Source: Paraperlucidibaca baekdonensis
Lineage (GTDB): Bacteria; Pseudomonadota; Gammaproteobacteria; Pseudomonadales; Moraxellaceae
Reading direction: 5' to 3'
DNA: 64,000 bases
NCBI RefSeq assembly: GCF_003387535.1
Contig: NZ_QUNR01000001.1
Coordinates: forward strand, 124,001-188,000
Both the position numbers and the translations under genes were made by a program. Each line of letters begins with the position of its first letter. The first letter of the stretch is position 1. The notes beneath the pieces were generated by a model. The model was not told the origin of the DNA. It did not search any database and saw only the letters and a program-made list of their open reading frames with translations. Of the stretch, positions 46,750-54,893 are shown one piece after another.

Positions 46750-49122
46750 ATGCAAAAAATTTCAAAAACTAAACTCGCTCCGCTCTTCCTTGTTGGTACC
46801 ACATTAGCACTCGCTGCGTGCGGTGGTGGATCCAGTGGTGGCGGCGGCTCCAGCGGCGTTAGCGCTCGTGAAACCGGCCAAGCCAACATCTCAGAACCAG
46901 ACTGCGCTACAGAAGATTGTGCGCAGGTAGGTGGCTTTACACAGCCATTCGTAGAGCCTTTGGGCCCGAGCTCAATGAAGGCCGCAGCACGTGAAGTGGC
47001 GGACGAAGAAGCGGCAGCCGAGAGCAGTAATCCGCTCGATATGCTTAGTGGCCTGCTTGACTCCATGGGCTTGCTGACATCCAAAGGCAACCTAAAAAAT
47101 CCATTGAAAATGGTGCCACAAGACGACCGCTGCTTACGCAATGAAGACGGTCGCCCAACCGAATGTAAGCCGACAGCTGGCTCCATGGCGCTTTTAGAAG
47201 ATGACCGCATCCTCTACTTCAACGCCCTTGAAGGCACCGAAGATGCTGAGTTCTCCATCTTCTTTGAAGCCGGTGCTGTAGTCACAAACGACCAAACTCG
47301 GGTCATGAGCCTGCGCGGCCGCGAAGCAGGCTGGATGCAGCCCACACCGGTGGATGGCGGTGCCAATCCCGATGGCGCCGACTCCACAGTGCTACTCCCA
47401 GGCGGCATCCTCGATACCGCGGGTGCTCGCAACAACAACGATGGCGCGCTATTTTGTGCCGACCTCGAAATGCTTGCCGATGGCCGCATCATGGCCGTTG
47501 GCGGTACCGACTACTATTTTGAACCAGGCCTCGAAGGCCCGATTGCCTTTGGCTTATCAGAGTTAGAAGGCGTGAAGCAAGCACGTATTTTTGACCCAGC
47601 CGATAACAGCTGGTCAAAAACTGGCGACATGAAAAATGGCCGCTGGTATCCCTCGCTTACCACACTCGCAAATGGTGATGTCTTTGTAACATCCGGCGTT
47701 ACCAAGCTTATTAAGCCTATATATCCCGAAAACCCACTGACGTCCGGCCGTAATGTCACCGAATCTGAGACTTATGATCTCGGTTGCGGTACCTGGTCGA
47801 GCAATGGTGGCGGTGGCGAACGTTCTTTACCACTCTACCCACGCCAGCATTTATTGCCTAATGGACACGTACTTTATAACGCCGGTGGCCAAGCCTTTAA
47901 CCCCTTCGGCCAAGCCTACGACCAAGCCCTGTGGAATATCCTGGCTGCCTACAATCCAGACACGCAAAAATGGACTGACCTAGGCTATGCCGGCCTACCT
48001 CTTAAATTCAATAAAATGGGTTTAGATCGTATTGGCTCAGCACTGAACATTACTAACCCTGATGCAGTCGCAGACATTACTTCAACGCTGACCGGATTAC
48101 TCGGCACAGTATTACAGGATCCAATGGCAGCACTTGAGCCATTAACCGATGCGCTAACTGGCGACCCTGTTGGCACGCTGATGAATGCGATTGGCTCTGG
48201 CTTCCGTGGCTCTACATTCTCCATCCAAATGCCGCTAAAGCCCAACGATCAGGGCCGCTACGATCACGCTGAATTCCTCACCGGCGGTGGCGTTTTGGGC
48301 TTGGTTACCGTAGGTAGCCCAGGCTCATACTTCCCCACCAACTTGTCGCGTATTGACCGTATCAATATTGCCGAAGACGACAGCATGGAATACGTCTCGC
48401 GCATCACCGGTAACATGACTGTGCCACGCTGGTACGGTACCGGCGTACTGCTACCAACCGGTAAAGTCATGGTGTTCTCAGGTGCTGACCGCGATGAAGT
48501 GGTGCTGCCCGGCTTGGGTGGCCCGATCAAAAAGTCGGAAATGTATGATCCCGAAACGGAAACATGGACTGAAATGGCAACGGCGCATAACCCACGCACC
48601 TATCACAACACCGCCATGCTGCTGCCCGATGGCCGCATCTTGATCGGTGGCCATTCGCCCATCAACACCGCATACCTGTTCTCGATCAACATTCCGGGTT
48701 TATCGCCCAATGACGGCCGTGACCCAAGCTTTGAGATCTACAGCCCACCCTATGTGTTTGGTCCGCGCCCCAGCATCACCAGCGCGCCATCGCGTGCCAC
48801 ACACGGCGACAACCTGAACATTGGTGTGGCTAATGCAGACAACGTGGTTGATGTGGTGTTAGTGAAACGCACCACCCTTACGCACATTGTCGATGGTGAC
48901 CAACGCACGGTGTCATTACCGTTTACACGCTCCGGCAATACGCTTAATGCGCGCATGCCAACGCAAAAAGCGGTGACACCTGCAGGTGCTTACATGGTCT
49001 TTGTGATTACTGAAAACGCCAATGGTGAGCGTATTCCATCCGAGTCAACATCGCTGCGGGTGACCTCACCTGAAACCACCAATCCGGTCTGCACCGCGCA
49101 ACCGGCTGTTGCGCAACGATGA
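46750..49122 (+). CDS. Glyoxal/galactose-oxidase-like copper radical oxidase, lipoprotein
   Basis: 790 aa. Lipobox LALAACGGG (Cys24) then a Gly/Ser linker. The Kelch-type beta-propeller carries all copper-radical ligands in order: Cys236 (LFCADLEM, cross-link Cys), Tyr300 (GRWYPSLTTL), Tyr618-His619 (RTYHNTAML), His712 (LTHIVDGDQR). The Cys-Tyr gap of 64 and Tyr-His to His gap of 93 match fungal glyoxal oxidase more than galactose oxidase. A DUF1929 domain (about 660-775) closes it. A helical insertion (420-500) separates blades. Predicted to oxidise small aldehydes or alcohols and release H2O2 (inference). Overlaps the next gene by four bases. Confidence 0.87.
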   Translation: MQKISKTKLAPLFLVGTTLALAACGGGSSGGGGSSGVSARETGQANISEPDCATEDCAQVGGFTQPFVEPLGPSSMKAAAREVADEEAAAESSNPLDMLSGLLDSMGLLTSKGNLKNPLKMVPQDDRCLRNEDGRPTECKPTAGSMALLEDDRILYFNALEGTEDAEFSIFFEAGAVVTNDQTRVMSLRGREAGWMQPTPVDGGANPDGADSTVLLPGGILDTAGARNNNDGALFCADLEMLADGRIMAVGGTDYYFEPGLEGPIAFGLSELEGVKQARIFDPADNSWSKTGDMKNGRWYPSLTTLANGDVFVTSGVTKLIKPIYPENPLTSGRNVTESETYDLGCGTWSSNGGGGERSLPLYPRQHLLPNGHVLYNAGGQAFNPFGQAYDQALWNILAAYNPDTQKWTDLGYAGLPLKFNKMGLDRIGSALNITNPDAVADITSTLTGLLGTVLQDPMAALEPLTDALTGDPVGTLMNAIGSGFRGSTFSIQMPLKPNDQGRYDHAEFLTGGGVLGLVTVGSPGSYFPTNLSRIDRINIAEDDSMEYVSRITGNMTVPRWYGTGVLLPTGKVMVFSGADRDEVVLPGLGGPIKKSEMYDPETETWTEMATAHNPRTYHNTAMLLPDGRILIGGHSPINTAYLFSINIPGLSPNDGRDPSFEIYSPPYVFGPRPSITSAPSRATHGDNLNIGVANADNVVDVVLVKRTTLTHIVDGDQRTVSLPFTRSGNTLNARMPTQKAVTPAGAYMVFVITENANGERIPSESTSLRVTSPETTNPVCTAQPAVAQR

Positions 49123-50087
49123 ACTCTTCACGCGTCGCAACGCGGCCAGGCTTACGCCTGGCCGTTGTTGTTTTAACTAGCCTTTTTAGCATTCAAGCGT
49201 GGTCTCACGGAGCCCATAACGAAGATCGCCGAGCCGCCATCGACCCGTTACCAAAGGCCCTCAATGGGCTCACCGTACAACTTGTCGACACCCTTGGCGC
49301 GCAACTCGTGATCGACAACCCAACCAGCAAGCCCTTGGTTATTTTGGCCAATGATGGCAAGCCGTTTTTGCGCATCAGCAAAGCCGGCGCTGAGGCCAAT
49401 GTGCGTCATCAAACCTGGCTCGATAGCTACTTACCGGGTGGCCTGCCGCATCGTGAACCGGTGGCGGGTGAAGGCGACAAGCCGGACTGGCGTTTTGTTC
49501 GTAAAGCCTCGCATTGGGGCTGGTTTGATGAGCGCCTAAAAGCTGAGGTCGCGGAAGGCGATAGCTGGCGAATTCCTGTGCGCTATGGTGATACAGAGAC
49601 GGCCATCACCGGCACGTTTGTTGCCGCACTGGCCAATGGCTTGTGGCAGGCGAACTGGCATAGCGCGCCGAAGCTACCGAAAGGCATCACGGCACTGCTG
49701 ATTCCTGGACAGCCATTTGGCTTAATGCTGAGCAATAAAACCACGCAAACGGTTGAGGTTTTGGATAATCAAAAGCAACCATTTTTGCGTTTAAACGCTG
49801 AAGGCACGTTTGCTAATACGCACAGTGCACTGTGGCGAGAAACCGCGGCCACACCGTCATTGCGACAGATGCAGGTGCAGGCTTGGCAAAAGGTCTCAGA
49901 CTCACCACGCTACACGTGGGTAGAGCCGCGCACCCTGCCGGCAGCGAATGCGTCGACTAAGAAGGTACAACGTTGGAATATCACCTTGAAGATTGATGGC
50001 AAACCAACAACCTTGGCAGGCTCAAGCCGCTGGGTAAAAGCGGCAAAACGCGATATCACACCAAGCACTACGCAATATCAGCAGTAA
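49119..50087 (+). CDS. Secreted duplicated-domain protein, partner of the copper oxidase
   Basis: 322 aa. Signal peptide (RPGLRLAVVVLTSLFSIQAWS) with predicted cleavage after AWS, so the mature protein would start with His30 and have His33 (HGAH). The rest is an internal duplication: DNPTSKPLVILANDGKPFLRI and LSNKTTQTVEVLDNQKQPFLRL open each half, and each ends in an aromatic W-x-(D/E)-x-R motif (WGWFDERL / TWVEPRTL). Start codon overlaps the oxidase stop. Resembles some actinobacterial copper-linked secreted proteins; a role in copper delivery or oxidase maturation is inference. Function unknown. Confidence 0.75.
   Translation: MNSSRVATRPGLRLAVVVLTSLFSIQAWSHGAHNEDRRAAIDPLPKALNGLTVQLVDTLGAQLVIDNPTSKPLVILANDGKPFLRISKAGAEANVRHQTWLDSYLPGGLPHREPVAGEGDKPDWRFVRKASHWGWFDERLKAEVAEGDSWRIPVRYGDTETAITGTFVAALANGLWQANWHSAPKLPKGITALLIPGQPFGLMLSNKTTQTVEVLDNQKQPFLRLNAEGTFANTHSALWRETAATPSLRQMQVQAWQKVSDSPRYTWVEPRTLPAANASTKKVQRWNITLKIDGKPTTLAGSSRWVKAAKRDITPSTTQYQQ
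49143..49174 (+). terminator. Terminator-like hairpin inside the partner gene
   Basis: Perfect stem CGGCCAGGC / GCCTGGCCG (49143-49151 with 49156-49164) and loop TTAC, followed by TTGTTGTTTT. It lies in codons 9-19 of the partner gene, within the signal peptide. Could act as an attenuator that lowers the partner's level relative to the oxidase, or as the oxidase's terminator. Confidence 0.6.
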
Positions 50088-50093
50088 CGCATG

Positions 50094-50122
50094 CTGCAAC
50101 AAGTCCATCAGGCTTGTTGCAG
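50094..50122. other. Hairpin between convergent partner and DUF442 genes
   Basis: Perfect 10-bp inverted repeat CTGCAACAAG / CTTGTTGCAG around nine bases. It overlaps the last codons and stop of the DUF442 gene. It has no T run, so it is a weak, possibly bidirectional, end signal. Confidence 0.5.
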
Positions 50123-50560
50123 TAGTTGCACCACCAATGGCTCGAGTTTCGTCAAGCCAAAGCGTCGGCCTTCAGCCAGCGCTTCCTCAACGCTCATGCC
50201 ATTCAGCCAAAAGCCGCGTAGCGCAAACAGCGCACCGACACGGTTACCACTCATGCAATGCACCAATACGGGTGTCTCGCCGACGCTGGCGAGCAGTGCA
50301 TCGAGCGCTTCAGCATTGTGGCGGTTGAGGTCGTGACCACCGACGATGGGCAAATGCACGTAGTAAAGACCGAGCTCCGCGGCTAAGGCGGCCTCATCGA
50401 AGCCGCCGTGTTCATGCTCGGGCAGCATATCGATGACGTGCGTGAAGCCACACGCCTTCACATCAGCCATCGTCTCTGGAGAGACAAAACCGGCGCTAAA
50501 CTGATTTGGCGCGCCTTGCATGAGGTTGGGAATACTCAGGGTGGTGACATCAAGAGTCAT
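50108..50560 (-). CDS. DUF442/Blh-type phosphatase-like protein
   Basis: 150 aa with a dual-specificity-phosphatase fold and the active site HCMSGNRVG (Cys nucleophile). Such proteins (DUF442, beta-lactamase hydrolase-like N-terminal part) occur in sulfide-response operons with YeeE/YedE transporters. This is also the neighbourhood here. Substrate unknown. Same strand as the two YeeE/YedE genes, 27 bases after the second. Confidence 0.82.
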   Translation of the reverse strand: MTLDVTTLSIPNLMQGAPNQFSAGFVSPETMADVKACGFTHVIDMLPEHEHGGFDEAALAAELGLYYVHLPIVGGHDLNRHNAEALDALLASVGETPVLVHCMSGNRVGALFALRGFWLNGMSVEEALAEGRRFGLTKLEPLVVQLLQQA

Positions 50561-50586
50561 AATAGTCTCGCGTTGTGCTAGAAGTC

Positions 50587-51000
50587 TTAGCGATTGGCCA
50601 TTAAACGGTCATGAATCCACATGCCCGCCAGCAGCATGGCACAGAAAAACAATACATCGCCTTGGCCCGTGCCGATATTGACCAATGCGGGCCCGGGGCA
50701 TAAGCCAGACAGCCCCCAGCCAATGCCAAATAACATCGCACCAATGACCAACTTGCGGTCGATGATACTGCTGTTGGGCCAGCTAAAGTGCGCCGCAAAC
50801 AATGGCTTGGCGAGCTTACGCAGGAGCGCGAAGGCCGGCACAGTCACCGCCACCGCGCCACCCATAACGAAGGCCAGGGTGGCGTCCCATTGACCGGTAA
50901 GATCGAGAAAGTTTTGGACTTTATAGGGGTCGGACATGCCCGAATAAATCAGCCCCCAACCAAACAATGCGCCGGCGAGCAAGGCCATGATAATACCCAT
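50587..51000 (-). CDS. YeeE/YedE family transporter, second half
   Basis: 137 aa from the ATG at 51000, with GGAGG seven bases upstream. Four or so membrane helices (IIMALLAGALFGWGLIYSGM, FVMGGAVAVTVPAFALL) and the sulfur-transport motif LSGLCPGPALVNIG. Partner of the next gene in the sulfur-compound channel; the family includes the thiosulfate importer. Its ribosome-binding site overlaps the end of the first half gene. Confidence 0.88.
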   Translation of the reverse strand: MGIIMALLAGALFGWGLIYSGMSDPYKVQNFLDLTGQWDATLAFVMGGAVAVTVPAFALLRKLAKPLFAAHFSWPNSSIIDRKLVIGAMLFGIGWGLSGLCPGPALVNIGTGQGDVLFFCAMLLAGMWIHDRLMANR

Positions 51001-51001
51001 C

Positions 51002-51418
51002 TTAGAAGCCTCCATGACGCAGCAAATAAACGGTTACAAAGCCGCTGGTCATAAACACTGCCACGGCAGTCAGCGAGCGCATTGAGCGCCGCGCCAGACC
51101 ACAAACACCGTGACCCGATGTGCAGCCGCTGCCTAAACGAGTGCCGAAGCCGACCATTAAGCCAGCCGCACCGAGTAGCCAGAAATTACCTTCGGTGGGC
51201 AGACTCACTGCTGGCGCCATCAGCGCGCCAACACCAATGAGCCCGACCAGAAAGGCGATGCGCCAAATACGCTCATCGTTGGGAAGGCGTTGCAGCAAAC
51301 TGCCGGCAATACCGCTAATGCCAGCAATGCGACCGATGCTGAGCATCAGTACCACCGAGGCAAAACCAATCACCAGACCACCGACTAAACCAGCGTGAAA
51401 ACTCTCGGGCAGACCCAT
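51002..51418 (-). CDS. YeeE/YedE family transporter, first half
   Basis: 138 aa. Membrane helices (GLVGGLVIGFASVVLML, IAFLVGLIGVGALM, FWLLGAAGLMVGFG) and the conserved cysteine motif LGSGCTSGHGVCGLARRS, in which Cys residues line the sulfur path. The gene pair is the split (PmpA/PmpB-like) form of a longer YeeE. First gene of the cluster. Confidence 0.88.
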   Translation of the reverse strand: MGLPESFHAGLVGGLVIGFASVVLMLSIGRIAGISGIAGSLLQRLPNDERIWRIAFLVGLIGVGALMAPAVSLPTEGNFWLLGAAGLMVGFGTRLGSGCTSGHGVCGLARRSMRSLTAVAVFMTSGFVTVYLLRHGGF

Positions 51419-51429
51419 TGCGCGCGCTC

Positions 51430-51453
51430 CATAATTTATATTTTTGTATTATG
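51430..51453 (-). promoter_or_regulatory. AT-rich palindrome before the YeeE/YedE cluster
   Basis: CATAAT-N12-ATTATG, arms identical, in an AT-rich stretch 12-35 bases before the first YeeE gene and overlapping the rpiA stop codon. An -10-like run (TATAAAT on the minus strand) lies in it. Could be the operator/promoter of a sulfur-responsive ArsR/BigR-type repressor (inference; no regulator gene is in the window). Confidence 0.35.
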
Positions 51454-52126
51454 TGGGGCGATGATGCGTTTGTACACCCTCGGCACTGCCGAGCAATAAA
51501 ATATCAGCCGGGCGCGCCGCAAACAGGCCATTGGTGACCACGCCGGTGAGATTATTGAGGCGCTGCTCGAGCGCCACGGGGTCGCTGATGTGCAGACCAT
51601 AGGTGTCTAAAATGACGTTGCCATTGTCGGTGACAAAGCCGGTGCGATAGACCGGGCTGCCGCCCATTCTCACCAACTCGCGGGCGATCATCGAGCGCGC
51701 CATGGGAATCACTTCAATGGGCAATGGAAAGGTGCCGAGCGTGGTGACCCACTTGCTGGCATCGGCGATGCAAATAAACTTATCGGCCAACGCGGCGACG
51801 ATTTTCTCGCGGGTGAGCGCACCGCCGCCGCCTTTGATCATTGCCAAGGCCGGCGTGATTTCATCCGCACCATCGACATAAATGCTGATGCGGTCGACCT
51901 GGTTTAAATCCACCACCTCAATGCCAATGGCCTCAAGGCGCTTGCGCGTGGCCTCACTGCTGGCTACCGCAGCGCGCACACGGCCTTTAATTGAGGCCAA
52001 GGCGTCGATAAAGGCATTGGCCGTAGAGCCCGTACCCACACCGAGGATTTCGCCGGGCTGCACATAGGCAATGGCAGCCTCAGCAACGGCACGTTTGAGG
52101 GCATCGGCAGACATCACAGCGGGCAT
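51449..52126 (-). CDS. rpiA: Ribose-5-phosphate isomerase A
   Basis: 225 aa from the ATG at 52126 (GGAG seven bases upstream). Interconverts ribose-5-phosphate and ribulose-5-phosphate. Motifs: [35 protein letters not shown] (catalytic Asp/Glu region) and [18 protein letters not shown]. Divergent from ilvA, as in Pseudomonas and E. coli relatives. Confidence 0.97.
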   Translation of the reverse strand: MPAVMSADALKRAVAEAAIAYVQPGEILGVGTGSTANAFIDALASIKGRVRAAVASSEATRKRLEAIGIEVVDLNQVDRISIYVDGADEITPALAMIKGGGGALTREKIVAALADKFICIADASKWVTTLGTFPLPIEVIPMARSMIARELVRMGGSPVYRTGFVTDNGNVILDTYGLHISDPVALEQRLNNLTGVVTNGLFAARPADILLLGSAEGVQTHHRPT

Positions 52127-52198
52127 AACAAACTCCACGAACAGCACAGGCAATGTCGCGTAGTATACTCACTGCCATTGCTTAAGGGTTGCCCAACC

Positions 52199-53710
52199 AT
52201 GCTCGACGCTGTCGTCAAACGCATTTTACAAGCGCGTGTTTATGATGTGGCCATTGAAAGTCCGCTTGATGAGGCCGCGCAATTATCGAAGCGCCTGAAA
52301 AATCGCGTGCTTATTAAGCGTGAAGATTTGCAGCCGGTGTTTTCCTTTAAGTTGCGCGGCGCTTACAACAAAATTCGTCTGCTGCCTGAGGCCGATCGGG
52401 CGCGCGGCATTATTGCGGCGTCGGCGGGCAATCACGCCCAAGGCGTGGCGCTGGCGACCAAAAAGCTGGGCATTAAAGGCGTCATTGTCATGCCGCAGAC
52501 TACGCCAGATATCAAGGTCAATGCCGTGCGAGCGTTGGGCGCGCAAGCCGTGTTGCATGGCGATAATTACGACGAGGCCTTCGCGCACGCCCAGCAACTC
52601 ATGGCCGAAAAAGGCTATACCTTTGTGCATCCCTTCGATGATCCCGACACCATTGCCGGTCAAGGCACGGTGGCGATGGAGATTCTCCGCCAGCATAGCG
52701 GCGAGATCGATGCGGTGTTTATCCCCTGCGGTGGCGGCGGCTTGATGGCCGGCATGGCGGCATATATCAAGCATGTGCGCCCAGAGATTCGCGTGATTGC
52801 CGTGGAAGCCGAAGATTCCGCGTGCTTGGCGGCGGCCATGCAAGCCGGTCAGCGCGTGACCTTGCCCAGCGTCGGTTTATTTGCCGATGGCGTAGCGGTC
52901 AAGCTCATCGGCGAGCATACCTTTGCTATCGCGCAGCATTGCGTCGATGAAGTCATCACCTGCACTACTGATGAGATTTGCGCGGCCATCAAGGATGTTT
53001 TTGATGAATGCCGCTCCATCGCGGAGCCTGCCGGCGCGTTATCGATCGCTGGCCTGAAAAAGTATGTGCAGCGCGAGGGCGTCACGCAGCAAACCTTGGT
53101 GGCGATCAATTCCGGCGCCAATATGAATTTTGATCGCCTGCGCCATATTGCCGAACGCACCGAGCTCGGCGAGGGCCGCGAGGCCGTGCTGGCGGTGACA
53201 ATTCCCGAGAAAGCCGGGGCGTTTAAGGCGTTTTGCCAGGCCATCGGCAAACGTAACGTCACCGAGTTTAACTATCGTTATTCGAGTGCGGCAGAGGCTC
53301 ATGTCTTTGTCGGGGTATCGCTAAAACCCGGCCTCGATGCCCGCTTGGAGCTGGTCGGCAGCTTGCGCAAAAAAGGCTACGAAGTCTTGGATTTATCCGA
53401 CGATGAAATGGCGAAATTGCACACGCGCCATTTGGTCGGCGGCCATGCTGGGCTTACCGATGAGCGTCTGTTTCGCTTTGAGTTCCCCGAGCGCCCAGGC
53501 GCACTCATGGCCTTTCTCAGCGAGCTTGGCGGGCAATGGAATATCTCGCTATTTCATTACCGCAACCATGGCGCCGCCTATGGCCGCGTGCTCATTGGCT
53601 TGCAGCTTGGCGATAAGCCATTGCGCGCGTTAATCAAGTCGCTGGAGGCCGTGGGCTACCCTTATTCGGATGAAAGCGATAACCCGGCCTATCAGCTGTT
53701 TTTGCGCTAA
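52199..53710 (+). CDS. ilvA: Threonine ammonia-lyase, biosynthetic
   Basis: 503 aa. PLP enzyme making 2-oxobutanoate for isoleucine. PLP lysine in FSFKLRGAYN; SAGNHAQGVAL; GGGGLMAG glycine loop; two C-terminal ACT-like domains (about 325-500) that bind isoleucine, so the biosynthetic, feedback-regulated form. Start at ATG 52199; a -10-like TATACT at 52164-52169 lies upstream. It ends on the same four bases as the response regulator gene, tail to tail. Confidence 0.96.
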   Translation: MLDAVVKRILQARVYDVAIESPLDEAAQLSKRLKNRVLIKREDLQPVFSFKLRGAYNKIRLLPEADRARGIIAASAGNHAQGVALATKKLGIKGVIVMPQTTPDIKVNAVRALGAQAVLHGDNYDEAFAHAQQLMAEKGYTFVHPFDDPDTIAGQGTVAMEILRQHSGEIDAVFIPCGGGGLMAGMAAYIKHVRPEIRVIAVEAEDSACLAAAMQAGQRVTLPSVGLFADGVAVKLIGEHTFAIAQHCVDEVITCTTDEICAAIKDVFDECRSIAEPAGALSIAGLKKYVQREGVTQQTLVAINSGANMNFDRLRHIAERTELGEGREAVLAVTIPEKAGAFKAFCQAIGKRNVTEFNYRYSSAAEAHVFVGVSLKPGLDARLELVGSLRKKGYEVLDLSDDEMAKLHTRHLVGGHAGLTDERLFRFEFPERPGALMAFLSELGGQWNISLFHYRNHGAAYGRVLIGLQLGDKPLRALIKSLEAVGYPYSDESDNPAYQLFLR

Positions 53711-54891
53711 GTATCGAGCGCTTTAGTTTGTAGTTGATGGTGCACATAACCGACCAACTCGGGCGGAATCTGCACGGCAAAGCGCAGCGATTTCATCTCT
53801 GGGCAATTATAAAGCAAGCGCTCGACAAAGCTGTCATTGACCACATATCCCGCCGGCGCCATTAGCAAGCCACGCGGCGTATGCACGGCATCGAGCAACA
53901 CCATGCCGGCGCGTAGCATAGTTGGCGGTAATTTCAGCTGCCGCGAAATATCCGACTGCGGCCCCAGCACCTCAGCCAGTATCGCCACCAGCTGCGCTTG
54001 ATCAGCATAACGCTCGGCCAAGGTCGCCAACGCCACCTTGCTTGGCAAACCCGAAGCCTCTAATTGCGCATAGTGTTGTACTAGGGCAATGATCGCCGCC
54101 TGAGCCATGACGCCATCACTCAGAGGCCGCTGCTGTTTGTCGTGCAAGCTCGGCTCGATCGCTGCCAGCAGCTGACGCACCGGCTCAATGCGCGGAATCT
54201 TCGCCAACATAGCCCACGTACGCCGATGCGCTTGTGCGACATCGACACGCTCAGCAGCGCTTAATGCCAAGCCGCACATGACTTTTTCTTGCAGCAACTC
54301 AGGCAGTGCCACCAGGCCTAAATTTGCCAGCATGACCGCCATCGAGCTCGCCCATGACGGCGGTAGCTGCTGTGTCTGCATGACATCACGCACCAAATCG
54401 GCCATGCGCTGCGCTTGGCCAAAACTGGCTGGGCTAGCCATCGCCAAAGCATCGACCAAAGCCTGCATACAGCCCTGAACGGTTTGCTCAAGCAGCTCTT
54501 TTTCCGCCGTACGTAGCCGATACTGCTCCACGGCATCGTGTACGGATTGATGTAGCAGCTCGCGCGGGCACGGTTTGTTGAGAAAGCGGAAAATATGACC
54601 CGAGTTAACCGCGCGCATGGCGGCATCGATATCGCTATAGCCGGTGAGCAAGAGCCGCGTGGCCAAGGGCCGGCGCTCGCGACACGCCGCTAACACGGCG
54701 TCGCCGGCCATCACGGGCATACGCATATCGCAGATGATCGCCGCCAAATTTGGCAAACTATCGAGCATCGCTAGGGCTTGCTCGCCACTGCTGGCCGTAT
54801 GTACTTCGCCGAGTTGCCGCAACGATAGCTTCAGGCCCTGCAGCACCTGCTCCTCGTCATCGATGCATAAAATCTGCACTAAATCGCTCAT
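53707..54891 (-). CDS. Response regulator with degenerate HD-GYP-like domain
   Basis: 394 aa. Receiver domain (1-125, Asp55 in CDMRMPVMAGD, lysine in FLNKPC). The output half has HD-GYP-like layout (SFGQAQRMADLVRDV, then MLANLGLVALPELL where LHDIGKIAIPDEIL is expected, and AQAHRRTWAMLAKI), but the HD and GYP metal ligands are not seen, so c-di-GMP phosphodiesterase activity is unlikely. It follows the histidine kinase gene by two bases. Target unknown. Confidence 0.8.
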   Translation of the reverse strand: MSDLVQILCIDDEEQVLQGLKLSLRQLGEVHTASSGEQALAMLDSLPNLAAIICDMRMPVMAGDAVLAACRERRPLATRLLLTGYSDIDAAMRAVNSGHIFRFLNKPCPRELLHQSVHDAVEQYRLRTAEKELLEQTVQGCMQALVDALAMASPASFGQAQRMADLVRDVMQTQQLPPSWASSMAVMLANLGLVALPELLQEKVMCGLALSAAERVDVAQAHRRTWAMLAKIPRIEPVRQLLAAIEPSLHDKQQRPLSDGVMAQAAIIALVQHYAQLEASGLPSKVALATLAERYADQAQLVAILAEVLGPQSDISRQLKLPPTMLRAGMVLLDAVHTPRGLLMAPAGYVVNDSFVERLLYNCPEMKSLRFAVQIPPELVGYVHHQLQTKALDT

Positions 54892-54893
54892 GC

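Noticed and set aside
46660-46750. Possible sigma-54 promoter before the copper oxidase gene (TGGCAC ... TTGC)
   Set aside because: The distance between GG and GC is 13 bp rather than 10, so it is not a valid -24/-12 element.
53707-54891. Active c-di-GMP phosphodiesterase
   Set aside because: The HD-GYP layout is there but the metal-binding HD pair and GYP motif are replaced, so the activity is not claimed.
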